NCBI GenBank assembly: GCA_913061505.1
Contig: CAJXSO010000004.1
Coordinates: 1 to 64,000, forward strand
From: an uncultured Lutimaribacter sp.
Lineage (GTDB): Bacteria; Pseudomonadota; Alphaproteobacteria; Rhodobacterales; Rhodobacteraceae
DNA: 64,000 nucleotides
Direction of reading: 5' to 3'
In this document: positions 17,890 to 25,885 of the stretch, piece after piece
Numbering within the stretch: the first letter of the stretch is position 1
Layout: each line of letters begins with the position of its first letter
Program-made: the position numbers and the translations under genes
Notes under the pieces: generated by a model
Database searches by the model: none
What the model saw: the letters and a program-made list of their open reading frames with translations, nothing else
Told to the model about the DNA's origin: nothing

Positions 17890-19062
17890 TTAAATCACCA
17901 CAACATCCAGCGGTGGAAAGCCGTTGAAGCCCACCGATGAATAGCTCGATGTATAGGCGCCGCAGCAGCGGATGATGATGCGCTCGCCCGGGGCCAGCCC
18001 CAGGGGCAGTTGCACGGGGCGATTTTCGTACAGCACGTCTGCGCTGTCGCATGACGGGCCTGCCATGATGCAGGGGCCGGTATCTTCGTGGTCGCGCCCG
18101 GTGATGAATTGGTAGCGAATGGCCTCGCCTTCGGTTTCGGCCAGGCCTGAAAAACGGCCAATGTCCAAATACACCCAGCGGCATAGCTCGTCGTCAGATT
18201 TTCTCGACACCAGCAGTACCTCGGCGGCAATCATGCCGGCCTCGGCCACCATGCCGCGGCCTGGTTCGGCCATGATGCGGCTGGCGCCGGGAAAGCGCGG
18301 CTCGACCATGGCCATGACCTGCGCTGCATAGTCTGTCGGCCCCTCAATGGCCTCGCCATAAAAGGCGGGGAAACCACCGCCGATGTTGATCAGGCTCAGC
18401 GCATGGCCCGCGCCCTGGGCCTGTGCCCAAACAGCGGCCACTTGGTCTAGCGTGTCGCGCCACATCTCGGCCCGGCGGGTTTGGCTGCCCACGTGGAACG
18501 ACAGGCCCACGGGCTGCAGGCCCAGCGATTGCGCCATATCCAGCAGCGCCAGCGCCTTTTCGGGGGCGCAGCCAAATTTGCGGCTTAGCGGCCAATCGGC
18601 GCCGGTGGCGCCCACCAGCAGGCGAATATACACCTCGGCACCGGGCGCGTTGGCGGCAATTTTTTCCAGCTCGGCTTCGCTATCGGCTGCAAAAAGCGTG
18701 ATGCCAGCCCCAAAGGCCCAGGCAATATCTGCCGGGCGTTTGATGGTATTACCAAAGGAAATCGTGTGCGCCTCGGCGCCCATGCTGAGGCACAGTTCGA
18801 TCTCGCCACGCGAGGCGGCATCGAAATGGCTGCCTTCGGCGATCAACGTTTCGATCACGCCATAGGCCGGGTTGGCCTTGACCGCATAATGAATATCTGC
18901 GCGGCCCAAACCCGCTTTCAACGCGCGGTATTGCTGCGCAACAACCTGCCGGTCAATCACCAGCGTTGGGCGGTCAAAACTGCGGTTCCAGATGTAGTCT
19001 TCGATACGGGTTGGCGCAACAATAGCTTCGCCGCCCGCAAGCGGATTCACGTAGGCATTCAT
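17890..19062 (-). CDS. Type III PLP-dependent ornithine decarboxylase family protein
   Basis: 390 aa from ATG 19062, chosen because GGAG lies six bases upstream; ATG 19068 touches that site. The alanine-racemase-like fold shows the PLP lysine in HYAVKANPA (residue ~58), then LSFHVGSQ, the glycine loop NIGGGFPAFY, the phosphate-binding MAEPGRGMVAEAG, and the C-terminal catalytic cysteine in MAGPSCDSADVL with the acidic DSADV. This is the usual signature of ornithine (or lysine/ornithine) decarboxylases, giving putrescine. The length suits the alphaproteobacterial enzymes. The long structured leader upstream supports regulation by polyamine or ornithine. Confidence 0.9.
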   Translation of the reverse strand: MNAYVNPLAGGEAIVAPTRIEDYIWNRSFDRPTLVIDRQVVAQQYRALKAGLGRADIHYAVKANPAYGVIETLIAEGSHFDAASRGEIELCLSMGAEAHTISFGNTIKRPADIAWAFGAGITLFAADSEAELEKIAANAPGAEVYIRLLVGATGADWPLSRKFGCAPEKALALLDMAQSLGLQPVGLSFHVGSQTRRAEMWRDTLDQVAAVWAQAQGAGHALSLINIGGGFPAFYGEAIEGPTDYAAQVMAMVEPRFPGASRIMAEPGRGMVAEAGMIAAEVLLVSRKSDDELCRWVYLDIGRFSGLAETEGEAIRYQFITGRDHEDTGPCIMAGPSCDSADVLYENRPVQLPLGLAPGERIIIRCCGAYTSSYSSVGFNGFPPLDVVVI

Positions 19063-19200
19063 GGTCATCTCCAATCAGACCCGGGCTTTCACCCGACCAG
19101 TTCAAACGGGAGACGTTACCGTCGCTACGTAAACACGGATGGCTGTGCAACCGGCCAGAGGCGCGTGCGTTGGCGTCTATGGGCGGGCATCTAGGGCTGA
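19063..19200 (-). promoter_or_regulatory. Candidate speF-type structured leader of the ornithine decarboxylase gene
   Basis: The 248 nt upstream of the decarboxylase contain no confident gene. The part next to the start codon has CGGG-TGAAAG-CCCG (19082-19095) just before the ribosome site, and a GACG-GTAA-CGTC hairpin (19112-19123) inside a region bounded by ACGT (19113-19130). A conserved-looking stretch reads GTTTGAACTGGTCGGGTG on the minus strand. The known alphaproteobacterial speF RNA motif lies in this position before the same gene class. I match it by position and hairpins only. Confidence 0.5.
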
Positions 19201-19310
19201 TCACTGACTCGCGCAAGAAATTTTTGGGCGCAGGGCAAAAATGTTGCAAATTTGCGTCAGAACAGCTGGTTTCATTGGTGTTTCAAGCAAATTCGCACCA
19301 ATCACATCAC

Positions 19311-20453
19311 CTATGGCGCCACGCAGACCTGGGCCCAATCGGGCAGGGGCTGGCCCAATACCGTGATGGCGCCCAGTCGCCCCAATTCATCGCTGCTTTT
19401 GGCGGCACGGCCACAGCCTGCGGTTGCCACGCTGATACGGGGGCTAAGCTGGCCAATCATCGGATAATCGGCCTGGGTATAGCTGGTGACACAGGGCACG
19501 GCACGATGGCTTTCCACCCGCAGGCCGGGCAGAACGGCCTGCGTGGCCTGCAACAGCATCTGCGCCACGGCGGTATCGCCGCCGCCTTGAAACCAGGCAT
19601 TTATGGCCTGTGCGCCGCGCAGCGGCACATCCACCCTATCGCCCCCGGTTTTGAGGTAAATATTGCCGTCGGGATAGCGGATGGGCGGCAGCATGTAGCA
19701 ATCGATGCCCTGATCGTCGAACCAGATCAGGCTGGGCAGGCCGGCCAGCCTATCGGCCTCGGCCGCGTCCAGCTGCATCAAGACCACAGTGCGCTGCATC
19801 ACATCGATGGGCGTGGACAGGCCCAGCAAAGCAGCGCTATAGGCCCCCGCCGCCACCAGCACGCGATCGGCCTGCACATGGCCGCCGCCATGGGCAATGC
19901 GCACGCCCTGTGCGGTTTCGGTGATGTCGGTTGCGATCTGCGGCAGATGGGTTGCGCCAAACTGTTTGGCGGCAGCGATTTGCGCGGCCACCAGCCGCCT
20001 TGGGCTGATATGCCCGGCGTTTTGCCGCTCGATCGTAAGCGATGTGCCGCTGGGAAACGACAGCATTGGCAGCGCGGTGGTGATTTCGCCATCATTATAG
20101 CTGGTGCAGGCAATTTTTTCGGCCTGCACGGTTTGGGCCATTTGCGCCATGATGGGGCTGTTTTTGGGGCCAGCAATGGCACAGCCCGCCTCGGTGTAAA
20201 ACGCGGTGGCGCCCTGGTGGGCAATCTCGCCATAGCGGGCGATCGCGTTACGCCCCACCCGCGACCAAAACGGGTTCGGATCCAGCGAGCGGGTGATGCG
20301 CCCCTCGTCGTAATGGCTGCCAAAAACGCCCGTATGTTTGGGAAAACTGGCCGGTTCATTTGGGCCAATCAGCGTGGTCTTGTGCCCCGCCTTGGCCAGA
20401 TGACGCGCTGCCGCCGCCCCGATAAGCCCCGCCCCGATCACCGCGATATGCAT
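19311..20453 (-). CDS. FAD-dependent amino-acid/sarcosine-oxidase-like oxidoreductase (DAO family)
   Basis: 380 aa. The N-terminal Rossmann motif is MHIAVIGAGLIGAAAARHLA. The DAO fold is supported by VLVAAGAYSAALLG in the middle and a C-terminal segment (TSYTQADYPMIGQL and ISVATAGCGRAAKSSDELG) where the flavin-binding end of sarcosine/N-methyltryptophan-type oxidases is found. An unusual HTGVFGSHYDEGRITRSLD near residue 40 is like the 'ss.g.sR.iR' region of MSOX enzymes. It should oxidise a secondary or primary amine, producing peroxide. Substrate is not predictable. It is a single gene between the decarboxylase leader and a terminator. Confidence 0.83.
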   Translation of the reverse strand: MHIAVIGAGLIGAAAARHLAKAGHKTTLIGPNEPASFPKHTGVFGSHYDEGRITRSLDPNPFWSRVGRNAIARYGEIAHQGATAFYTEAGCAIAGPKNSPIMAQMAQTVQAEKIACTSYNDGEITTALPMLSFPSGTSLTIERQNAGHISPRRLVAAQIAAAKQFGATHLPQIATDITETAQGVRIAHGGGHVQADRVLVAAGAYSAALLGLSTPIDVMQRTVVLMQLDAAEADRLAGLPSLIWFDDQGIDCYMLPPIRYPDGNIYLKTGGDRVDVPLRGAQAINAWFQGGGDTAVAQMLLQATQAVLPGLRVESHRAVPCVTSYTQADYPMIGQLSPRISVATAGCGRAAKSSDELGRLGAITVLGQPLPDWAQVCVAP

Positions 20454-20517
20454 AGCGCCCCCACATTTGCCGTGCCACCGATTAAGCGGCGAAAGCGGCG
20501 CGGCGTCTAGGCAAAAA

Positions 20518-20545
20518 AAGGCCCGATGCGGTGCACCGGGCCTTT
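20518..20545 (-). terminator. Rho-independent terminator of the trcR-like gene
   Basis: On the minus strand AAAGGCCCG-gtgcaccgcat-CGGGCCTTT is followed by a run of T, 35 nt after the trcR-like stop codon. The structure is textbook. Confidence 0.88.
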
Positions 20546-20579
20546 GGCGATACGTGCCCCAAACGGGGCGACAGGGGCC

Positions 20580-21350
20580 TTAGCGGCCGGTGTCGTCCTC
20601 GTCGTCGTCCTCATCTGCGCTGCCTGCGGGCAGGTTGAAAAAGCTTTCGGCGTCAAGAATATCGCCCGTGTCTGGCGTTTCTTCTTCGTCTGTTGTGTCA
20701 CGCAGCGTAAATGTTTCCAGCCCCTCAATCGCGGTGGGAATGCGCGGTGCGTCATCCATGCCCAGCGACTGTTCGGTCGACAGCAGTTTGCGGCGCGCGT
20801 CGTCATCCATGCTGCCGCCTTCCTTGGCGCGTTTTTCAGCGGCTTTTTGCACGGCTGTGTCCAGCTCGGATTGTTTGCACAGGCCCAGCGCCACCGGATC
20901 GATCGGTTGCATGTTGGCGATGTTCCAATGCGTGCGCTCGCGGATCGATTGGATGGTGGGTTTTGTGGTGCCGACCAGCTTGGCGATTTGCCCATCGCTG
21001 AGTTCTGGGTGAAACTTCACCAGCCACAAAATGGCGTTGGGGCGGTCTTGGCGTTTCGACAGGGGGGTATAGCGCGGGCCGCGGCGTTTTTCCTCGCCCA
21101 CGGCGGCGGCGTTGAATTTCAGCCGCAGCTTATACAGTGGGTCGTTTTCGCCCTTGTCGATCTCGGCCTGTTCCAGCTGGTTATTTGCCACCGGGTCAAA
21201 GCCCTTTACGCCTGTGGCCACGTCACCATCGGCAATGCCCTGAATTTCCAGCTCGTGCATGCCGGTGAAATCGGCAATCTGCTTGAAGGTCAGCGTGGTG
21301 TTGTCCACCAGCCAGACGGCGGTTGCTTTTGCCATGATCGGTTTGTTCAT
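20580..21350 (-). CDS. trcR: Cell-cycle transcriptional regulator TrcR (DUF1013)
   Basis: 256 aa from ATG 21350 (MNKPIMAKATAVWLVDNT). The DUF1013 domain covers residues ~1-165: TFKQIADFTGMHELEIQGIADG, FDPVANNQL and a second helix-turn-helix-like stretch, LSDGQIAKLVGTTKPTIQSI. The C-terminal ~90 residues are acidic and probably disordered, ending in a DEDDDEDD tract. The family is restricted to alphaproteobacteria and is described as a cell-cycle regulator. An open frame continues 97 codons upstream but has no family residues and runs into the RNase promoter region. The gene ends with a strong terminator. Confidence 0.92.
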   Translation of the reverse strand: MNKPIMAKATAVWLVDNTTLTFKQIADFTGMHELEIQGIADGDVATGVKGFDPVANNQLEQAEIDKGENDPLYKLRLKFNAAAVGEEKRRGPRYTPLSKRQDRPNAILWLVKFHPELSDGQIAKLVGTTKPTIQSIRERTHWNIANMQPIDPVALGLCKQSELDTAVQKAAEKRAKEGGSMDDDARRKLLSTEQSLGMDDAPRIPTAIEGLETFTLRDTTDEEETPDTGDILDAESFFNLPAGSADEDDDEDDTGR

Positions 21351-21476
21351 GTCTGTGCTCCATAGCTCAAAACTTCCCCGTTGCCAGAACTGGCTGCTTC
21401 GGCGGGCGAAGCGGGTTACCATTGTTGGGGAACTTGGCGCCTGTATAATGTGCCCAAAGGCATAAGGAAAGAGTGA

Positions 21477-22115
21477 ATGCGCGTTCTGGTATTGGTGTTG
21501 TGTTTGATACAGGCCTTGGCCCTGGGCCGTGCCCAGGCGGGGCAGGCCGGGCAGTTTGATTACTATGTTCTCGCGCTTAGCTGGCAGCCCAGCTGGTGCG
21601 CGATCGAGGGCGATGCGCGTGGCGCGGCCCAATGCAGCCAAAACACAGGCTATGGCTGGCTATTGCATGGCTTATGGCCGCAATACCACCAAGGCTGGCC
21701 AGAATATTGCCAATCGCCATTTGCCCCGCCTAGGCGCGGCGAAACAAATGCAATGGCCGATATAATGGGCAGCAGCGGGTTGGCATGGCATCAGTGGAAA
21801 AAGCACGGCAGCTGCAGTGGTTTGGCGCCTAACGATTACTTTGCAACATCCCGGCGTGCTTTCAATTTGATAAACCGGCCTGCTATTTTAAGGCAGTTGG
21901 AAAAGCCGGTCAGTTTACCTGCAAAGTTGATAGAGCAGGCGTTTATAAAATCTAATCCGCAATTGCAGCCGGATATGGTAACAATCACCTGCCGTCAGGG
22001 CCGTATTCAAGAGGCACGCATTTGTTTGTCGAAAACATTGCAGCCCGTGCCCTGCGGGCGCGATGTTGTATCGGATTGCAAGCTGAAAAATGCGCTGCTA
22101 GATCCGGTGCGTTAG
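21477..22115 (+). CDS. Ribonuclease T2 family protein
   Basis: 212 aa with a signal peptide (residues 1-21, VLVLVLCLIQALALGRAQA). Both catalytic segments are present: CAS I as LLHGLWPQY and CAS II as WHQWKKHGSCSG, supplying the two active-site histidines and the Glu/Lys-equivalent region. An early LSWQPSWC and several cysteines suit disulfide bonds in the periplasm. The enzyme is a secreted, non-specific endoribonuclease giving 2',3'-cyclic products. AAGGAAAGAGTGA precedes the ATG. It is divergent from trcR and ends at a bidirectional terminator. Confidence 0.94.
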   Translation: MRVLVLVLCLIQALALGRAQAGQAGQFDYYVLALSWQPSWCAIEGDARGAAQCSQNTGYGWLLHGLWPQYHQGWPEYCQSPFAPPRRGETNAMADIMGSSGLAWHQWKKHGSCSGLAPNDYFATSRRAFNLINRPAILRQLEKPVSLPAKLIEQAFIKSNPQLQPDMVTITCRQGRIQEARICLSKTLQPVPCGRDVVSDCKLKNALLDPVR

Positions 22116-22121
22116 ATAAAA

Positions 22122-22158
22122 AAAGGGCGCTGGCTGTCAATGCAGCGCAGCGCCCTTT
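22122..22158. terminator. Bidirectional rho-independent terminator
   Basis: AAAGGGCGCTG (22122-22132) pairs with CAGCGCCCTTT (22148-22158), with A-tract upstream and T-rich sequence downstream. It serves the convergent RNase T2 and H-NS-like genes. Confidence 0.88.
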
Positions 22159-22172
22159 GTTGGTATTAAATA

Positions 22173-22487
22173 TTAAATCGCCAGGTCTTCCATGGTTTTA
22201 CCGGCAGCCAGCGCCTCGTTCACCCATGCGGGGCGGCGGCCTTTGCCTGTCCATGTCACTGCGGCATCATCGGGGTGACGGTATTTGGGAATACCAGCGC
22301 CCTTGCGGGTTTTTTTGGTGCCCAACAGATCGCTTAACGAGAACCCCATCTCTTGGGCTTTCGCCTCGAGCTCGGCCAAGGCTTTTAGCCGCTCGCGGTC
22401 TTTGTAGCCCTCGATCGCTTTTGCAACTTGCTTTTGCAAAGCTTTCAATTCGTCCAGCGACATTGTTTCTAAATCAAAATGAGACAT
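22173..22487 (-). CDS. H-NS-family histone-like DNA-binding protein
   Basis: 104 aa from ATG 22487 (MSHFDLETMSLDELKALQ). An N-terminal coiled-coil oligomerisation region spans residues ~8-55. The C-terminal DNA-binding motif reads TWTGKGRRPAWVNEAL, the alphaproteobacterial version of the H-NS AT-hook-like loop. Such proteins silence AT-rich foreign DNA and modulate photosynthesis or virulence genes. An in-frame extension of 27 codons upstream crosses a hairpin region and is unlikely to be used. The 151 nt upstream hold two perfect inverted repeats, listed separately. Confidence 0.92.
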   Translation of the reverse strand: MSHFDLETMSLDELKALQKQVAKAIEGYKDRERLKALAELEAKAQEMGFSLSDLLGTKKTRKGAGIPKYRHPDDAAVTWTGKGRRPAWVNEALAAGKTMEDLAI

Positions 22488-22527
22488 ATTACCAGATTCC
22501 ACTTTCATAACTGCGCCCATCATTTGC

Positions 22528-22583
22528 TTCGGCGCCACTGCCGAAACATATTGGGGTTGGCACAGCAAAACGCCAACCCCAAT
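22528..22583. repeat. Two tandem hairpins upstream of the H-NS-like gene
   Basis: ATTGGGGTTGGC (22550-22561) is repeated inverted at 22572-22583 with a 10-nt loop, a perfect 12-bp stem. Next to it TTCGGC (22528-22533) pairs with GCCGAA (22540-22545). They lie 41-96 nt before the hns-like start codon and 56 nt after the upstream oxidoreductase stop. A terminator of the upstream gene (without T-tract), an operator or an mRNA leader are all possible. Confidence 0.7.
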
Positions 22584-22638
22584 TTCGCAATAATGGCAGT
22601 TAACCGGGGAATTGTAAATCTATTCAGTGATCAACTGC

Positions 22639-23613
22639 CTAGATTTCAATAATTGTTGATCCCGTTGTTTGCCGCGCTTCCAATGCGCGGTGTGCATCGG
22701 CTATTTCCGATAGTTTAAAACGCTGATCAATGCGTATTTCCACATCGCCAGAAAGAACCTTGTCGAACAAATGCCTTGCCATTGTTTGGCATGCATCATG
22801 ATCGGCAATATGAGTAAATAGGGTAGGCCGGGTAATTTTAAGCGAGCCTTTTTGCCCCAGAATACCGATATTTAGGGGTGGCACCGGCCCAGATGCATTG
22901 CCAAAAGAAATCATCATTCCCAGCGGTTTCAAGCAATCAAGCGAGCCCTCAAACGTGCTGGCGCCCACGGCATCCATCACCACATCAACACCCTTGCCGC
23001 CGGTCAGCTCTTTGATGCGCTGTGGCCAATTGGCATCGCGGTAGTTGATGCATTCTGTGGCGCCATATTCCTTGGCCAGCGCACATTTCTCATCGCTGCC
23101 AGCAGTGCCCAGCAGGGTGATTCCCTCGGATCTGGCCCATTGGCAGGCAATCAGGCCAACACCACCTGCTGCGGCGTGAAACAGCACCGTATCGCCCCGT
23201 TTCAGGGGGGTTGTGCGGTGGAACAGATATTCCACGGTCAGGCCCTGCAGCATCATTGCAGCGCCCTGTTCAAAACTAATCCCATCGGGCAAGGGGCACA
23301 CTTGGGCTGCGGGCATCACCCGTGCCTCGCAATAGGCGCCGGGGGGTTGGGCTGCATAGGCCACGCGATCGCCGGGTTTCACATGGGTCACACCCTCGCC
23401 CACCGCTTCGATCACGCCTGCGGCCTCCATCCCCAGGGCATGTGGCAATTGCAGCGGGTAAAGCCCGGTGCGCTGATAAACATCGATATAGTTCAAACCG
23501 CAGGCTTTATGGGCAACCCGTACTTGGCCTGCGCCCGGCTGGCCAATGTCGGTATCGACCAGCTGCATGCAATCGGCATCGCCAAATTGTTCGATGATTA
23601 CTGTTTTGGTCAT
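22639..23613 (-). CDS. NADPH:quinone oxidoreductase (zinc-free MDR family)
   Basis: 324 aa from ATG 23613, preceded by AAGGGAGATGCAGAC. The GroES-like N-terminal domain holds ACGLNYIDVYQRTGLYP, and the nucleotide-binding domain has LFHAAAGGVGLIACQWAR near residue 145, followed by GTAGSDEKCALAKEYGA. The catalytic-zinc cysteines of alcohol dehydrogenases are absent, which is typical for QOR proteins. It reduces quinones or related electrophiles with NADPH. The next gene upstream on the same strand is a second, different MDR enzyme, but a terminator-like hairpin separates them. Confidence 0.92.
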   Translation of the reverse strand: MTKTVIIEQFGDADCMQLVDTDIGQPGAGQVRVAHKACGLNYIDVYQRTGLYPLQLPHALGMEAAGVIEAVGEGVTHVKPGDRVAYAAQPPGAYCEARVMPAAQVCPLPDGISFEQGAAMMLQGLTVEYLFHRTTPLKRGDTVLFHAAAGGVGLIACQWARSEGITLLGTAGSDEKCALAKEYGATECINYRDANWPQRIKELTGGKGVDVVMDAVGASTFEGSLDCLKPLGMMISFGNASGPVPPLNIGILGQKGSLKITRPTLFTHIADHDACQTMARHLFDKVLSGDVEIRIDQRFKLSEIADAHRALEARQTTGSTIIEI

Positions 23614-23653
23614 GTCTGCATCTCCCTTCGCTCTGCGCGATGAGATGCAACAA

Positions 23654-23680
23654 AGCAGGGCGGCGTCAAGCTGCCCTGCT
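23654..23680 (-). terminator. Hairpin terminator between two quinone oxidoreductase genes
   Basis: AGCAGGGCGGC (23654-23664) pairs with GCTGCCCTGCT (23670-23680) with one G-U or mismatch. On the minus strand it follows the upstream gene by 7 nt and is followed by TTTGTTGC. Confidence 0.6.
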
Positions 23681-23687
23681 GAATTGG

Positions 23688-24671
23688 TTACGCCACCTTC
23701 AAGACGATTTTGCCAATATGGCCCGAGCTTTCCATGCGCGCATGCGCGGCGCTGGCCTCGGCCAAAGGAAATTCGCTGTCCATAACAGGGCCAATGCGGC
23801 CACTGTCCAGCAAGGGCCATACATGGGTGCGCAGCCCCTCGGCGATGCGGGCTTTGGCCAAATCGGATTGCGGCCGCAGGGTAGAGCCGGTGATCGTTAG
23901 CCGGCGCGCCATGACTTGGGCGAAATTCACCTCGATTTTTGGCCCTTGCAAAAAGGCAATTTGCACCAGCCGCCCGTCATCGGCCAAGGCCCGCAGGTTG
24001 CGCGGCAGATAAAGGCCGCCCACCATATCCAAGATCAGATCGGCGCCGCCTTCATCGCGCAGCACATCTACGAAATCTTCCTCGGTATAGATGACGGTGC
24101 GCTCGGCACCCAGCTTTGCGCAGGCAGCGGCCTTTTCTGGGCTACCCACGGTGGTAAAGACGCGCGCCCCAAAGGCATGGGCCAACTGAATAGCGGTTGT
24201 GCCAATCCCAGACGAGCCGCCATGCACCAAAAACCGCTCGCCCGCGCTAAGCCCGCCGCGCATGAAGACATTGGTCCACACGGTAAAATATGTTTCGGGC
24301 AGGCAGGCCGCCTCGCGCAGGCCCATGCCGGCGGGGATAGGCAGGCAATGGGCGGCGGGGGTGGCGACATATTCGGCATATCCACCGCCTGGCAACAGCG
24401 CGCAAACCATGTCGCCTGCTTTCCAGCTGTCAACACCTTCACCAACGGCCACAATCTCGCCCGCGCCCTCGAGGCCGGGTAAATCGCTGGCGGTGGGCGG
24501 TGGGGCGTAATTGCCCGCGCGCTGCAATGCATCGGGGCGGTTGACCCCGGCCCAAGCAAGGCGAATAACCACCTGCCCCGGCCCTGCAACAGGCACGGGG
24601 CGTTCGCACAGCTGCAGCACATCGGGCCCGCCGGGTGTGGTGATTTCAACCGCCTTCATAAGTTGGCTCAT
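23688..24671 (-). CDS. PIG3-type NAD(P)H quinone oxidoreductase
   Basis: 327 aa. The start is MKAVEITTPGGPDVLQL after four extra residues; ATG 24671 is used here and ATG 24659 is the alternative. Domain landmarks are RPDALQRAGNYAPPP near residue 48, the cofactor loop VHGGSSGIGTTAIQLAHA near 148, and VGSPEKAAACAKLGA. This is the TP53I3/PIG3 subgroup of zinc-free MDR enzymes. It shares the strand with the neighbouring QOR and COQ9 genes. The three genes may reflect quinone metabolism, though only COQ9 is tied to ubiquinone by family. Confidence 0.9.
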   Translation of the reverse strand: MSQLMKAVEITTPGGPDVLQLCERPVPVAGPGQVVIRLAWAGVNRPDALQRAGNYAPPPTASDLPGLEGAGEIVAVGEGVDSWKAGDMVCALLPGGGYAEYVATPAAHCLPIPAGMGLREAACLPETYFTVWTNVFMRGGLSAGERFLVHGGSSGIGTTAIQLAHAFGARVFTTVGSPEKAAACAKLGAERTVIYTEEDFVDVLRDEGGADLILDMVGGLYLPRNLRALADDGRLVQIAFLQGPKIEVNFAQVMARRLTITGSTLRPQSDLAKARIAEGLRTHVWPLLDSGRIGPVMDSEFPLAEASAAHARMESSGHIGKIVLKVA

Positions 24672-24701
24672 CGCGTTTCCTTTCGTTTTAAATATCTGGC
24701 C

Positions 24702-25388
24702 TTAGCCCTGCCCGCCCCATCGCCCGGGCATGGCATGGCCTGCCTGCCCCGGCGCACGGATGCGGCCCAACAGGCCCAGCGGCCCTTGCAACAGCCGCGA
24801 AACCGCCGGGTTGGCGCGCGCCTTGGCCTTTAGCGTTTCGATCTGCATCACATTATCGATGCGCCGGTCTAAAAACGCCCAAGTGGCGGCATCGTCTTCT
24901 GATGTGTCGCCCAGCCAATATAGCACCGTTGCGCTGTAAACCGCGCTGAGCGTGGCGCGTTTCGTATACCAGTTTACATCCTGCGATGTATCGCCCAATG
25001 CCTGCCAAATATGATCGGCGGTCTGCCACAGGGCGCGCGCGCCATCGGCGGCATAGGGGGGCAGGGCAAAGAGTGTCATGCCGCGGCGCACCAGCTCTTT
25101 GTCTTCCACAGCCTCTAGCCGCAGGCGCACGGCATAGGCCACGCGATCGCGAAAGCGCATATCGCCCAGATCGGCCGCTTGTAATGCCGCCAGCATTTGC
25201 GCATCGCCGCGGGCATGATAGGCCAAGGCCATATCAACCGCCCCACGGGGAAACACGGCTTTTGCCACGGTGGTATCTAACCCGGTATCTTCCAAGGCAG
25301 CGGCAAGGGCCGCATCTGACCAGCCGTCAAAGGGCACATGCATCAGTGCTGCATCCAGCAAAATATCTTTGGTCGATGGTGTGCTCAT
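24702..25388 (-). CDS. COQ9-family ubiquinone biosynthesis protein
   Basis: 228 aa. The N terminus (LLDAALMHVPFDGWSDAALAAAL) is the TetR-like helical start of COQ9, and the C-terminal domain carries TSQDVNWYTKRATLSAVYSA and YWLGDTSEDDAATWAFLDRR, the strongest family signature. COQ9 proteins bind lipids and present ubiquinone precursors to a COQ7-type hydroxylase. The family is known as 'rpsU-divergently transcribed', and here it is indeed divergent from rpsU with 113 nt between start codons. Confidence 0.94.
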   Translation of the reverse strand: MSTPSTKDILLDAALMHVPFDGWSDAALAAALEDTGLDTTVAKAVFPRGAVDMALAYHARGDAQMLAALQAADLGDMRFRDRVAYAVRLRLEAVEDKELVRRGMTLFALPPYAADGARALWQTADHIWQALGDTSQDVNWYTKRATLSAVYSATVLYWLGDTSEDDAATWAFLDRRIDNVMQIETLKAKARANPAVSRLLQGPLGLLGRIRAPGQAGHAMPGRWGGQG

Positions 25389-25487
25389 ATCACCCCCCCA
25401 ATTCCGATGTGCCCTAGCCTAGACAAACTGGCAGGGCTTTGCTATAGGGCTGCTTCCTGCAATTCCTTGCAACTCAAACTTAGAAAG

Positions 25488-25501
25488 GTGGTGAAAACCA
25501 C
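25488..25501 (+). promoter_or_regulatory. GAAA-tetraloop hairpin over the rpsU ribosome site
   Basis: GTGGT-GAAA-ACCAC forms a perfect 5-bp stem with a GNRA loop. Its 5' arm is part of the Shine-Dalgarno stretch AAAGGTGG, and its 3' arm ends directly before the ATG of rpsU. It could limit translation of S21. Confidence 0.55.
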
Positions 25502-25708
25502 ATGCAGGTATCTGTTCGCGACAACAACGTCGATCAGGCGCTCCGTGCCCTGAAGAAAAAGCTCCAGCGTGAGGGCGTTTTCCGTGAAATGAAGCTTAAG
25601 CAGCATTTCGAAAAACCCTCTGTCAAAAAAGCGCGCGAGAAGGCCGAAGCGATTCGCCGTGCACGCAAACTGGCGCGGAAAAAGGCACAGCGCGAGGGCA
25701 TGCTGTAA
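25502..25708 (+). CDS. rpsU: 30S ribosomal protein S21
   Basis: 68 aa, very basic. The N terminus [20 protein letters not shown] and the Arg/Lys-rich tail ([17 protein letters not shown]) are typical of S21. It binds the 30S platform near the 16S 3' end and helps initiation. The alphaproteobacterial context, divergent from COQ9, is conserved. A short stable hairpin covers the ribosome site, and a terminator follows. Confidence 0.97.
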   Translation: MQVSVRDNNVDQALRALKKKLQREGVFREMKLKQHFEKPSVKKAREKAEAIRRARKLARKKAQREGML

Positions 25709-25738
25709 GCATACCCCTGACTGGACAGAAATTCGGCG

Positions 25739-25763
25739 ACCCCCGGGCCATGGCTTCGGGGGT
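25739..25763 (+). terminator. Terminator after rpsU
   Basis: ACCCCCG pairs with CGGGGGT across an 11-nt loop, followed by TTGTCATTTTT. It lies 30 nt after the rpsU stop. Confidence 0.75.
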
Positions 25764-25885
25764 TTGTCATTTTTGCCACCTTGCGTGGCGCCATTCTGCG
25801 CCGCTTTGTCGTGCTTGGCTGTTTCCTTATCCCCCTAGCCGGGGTAGCGTTTGGCCAACGAAACGCAGCAATGTAAGGATCTGTC

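Noticed and set aside
18974-19249. A 91-codon minus-strand frame across the decarboxylase leader and gene start
   Set aside because: TTG start, no good ribosome site, and it overlaps the decarboxylase coding region in another frame; a leader peptide cannot be excluded but is not supported.
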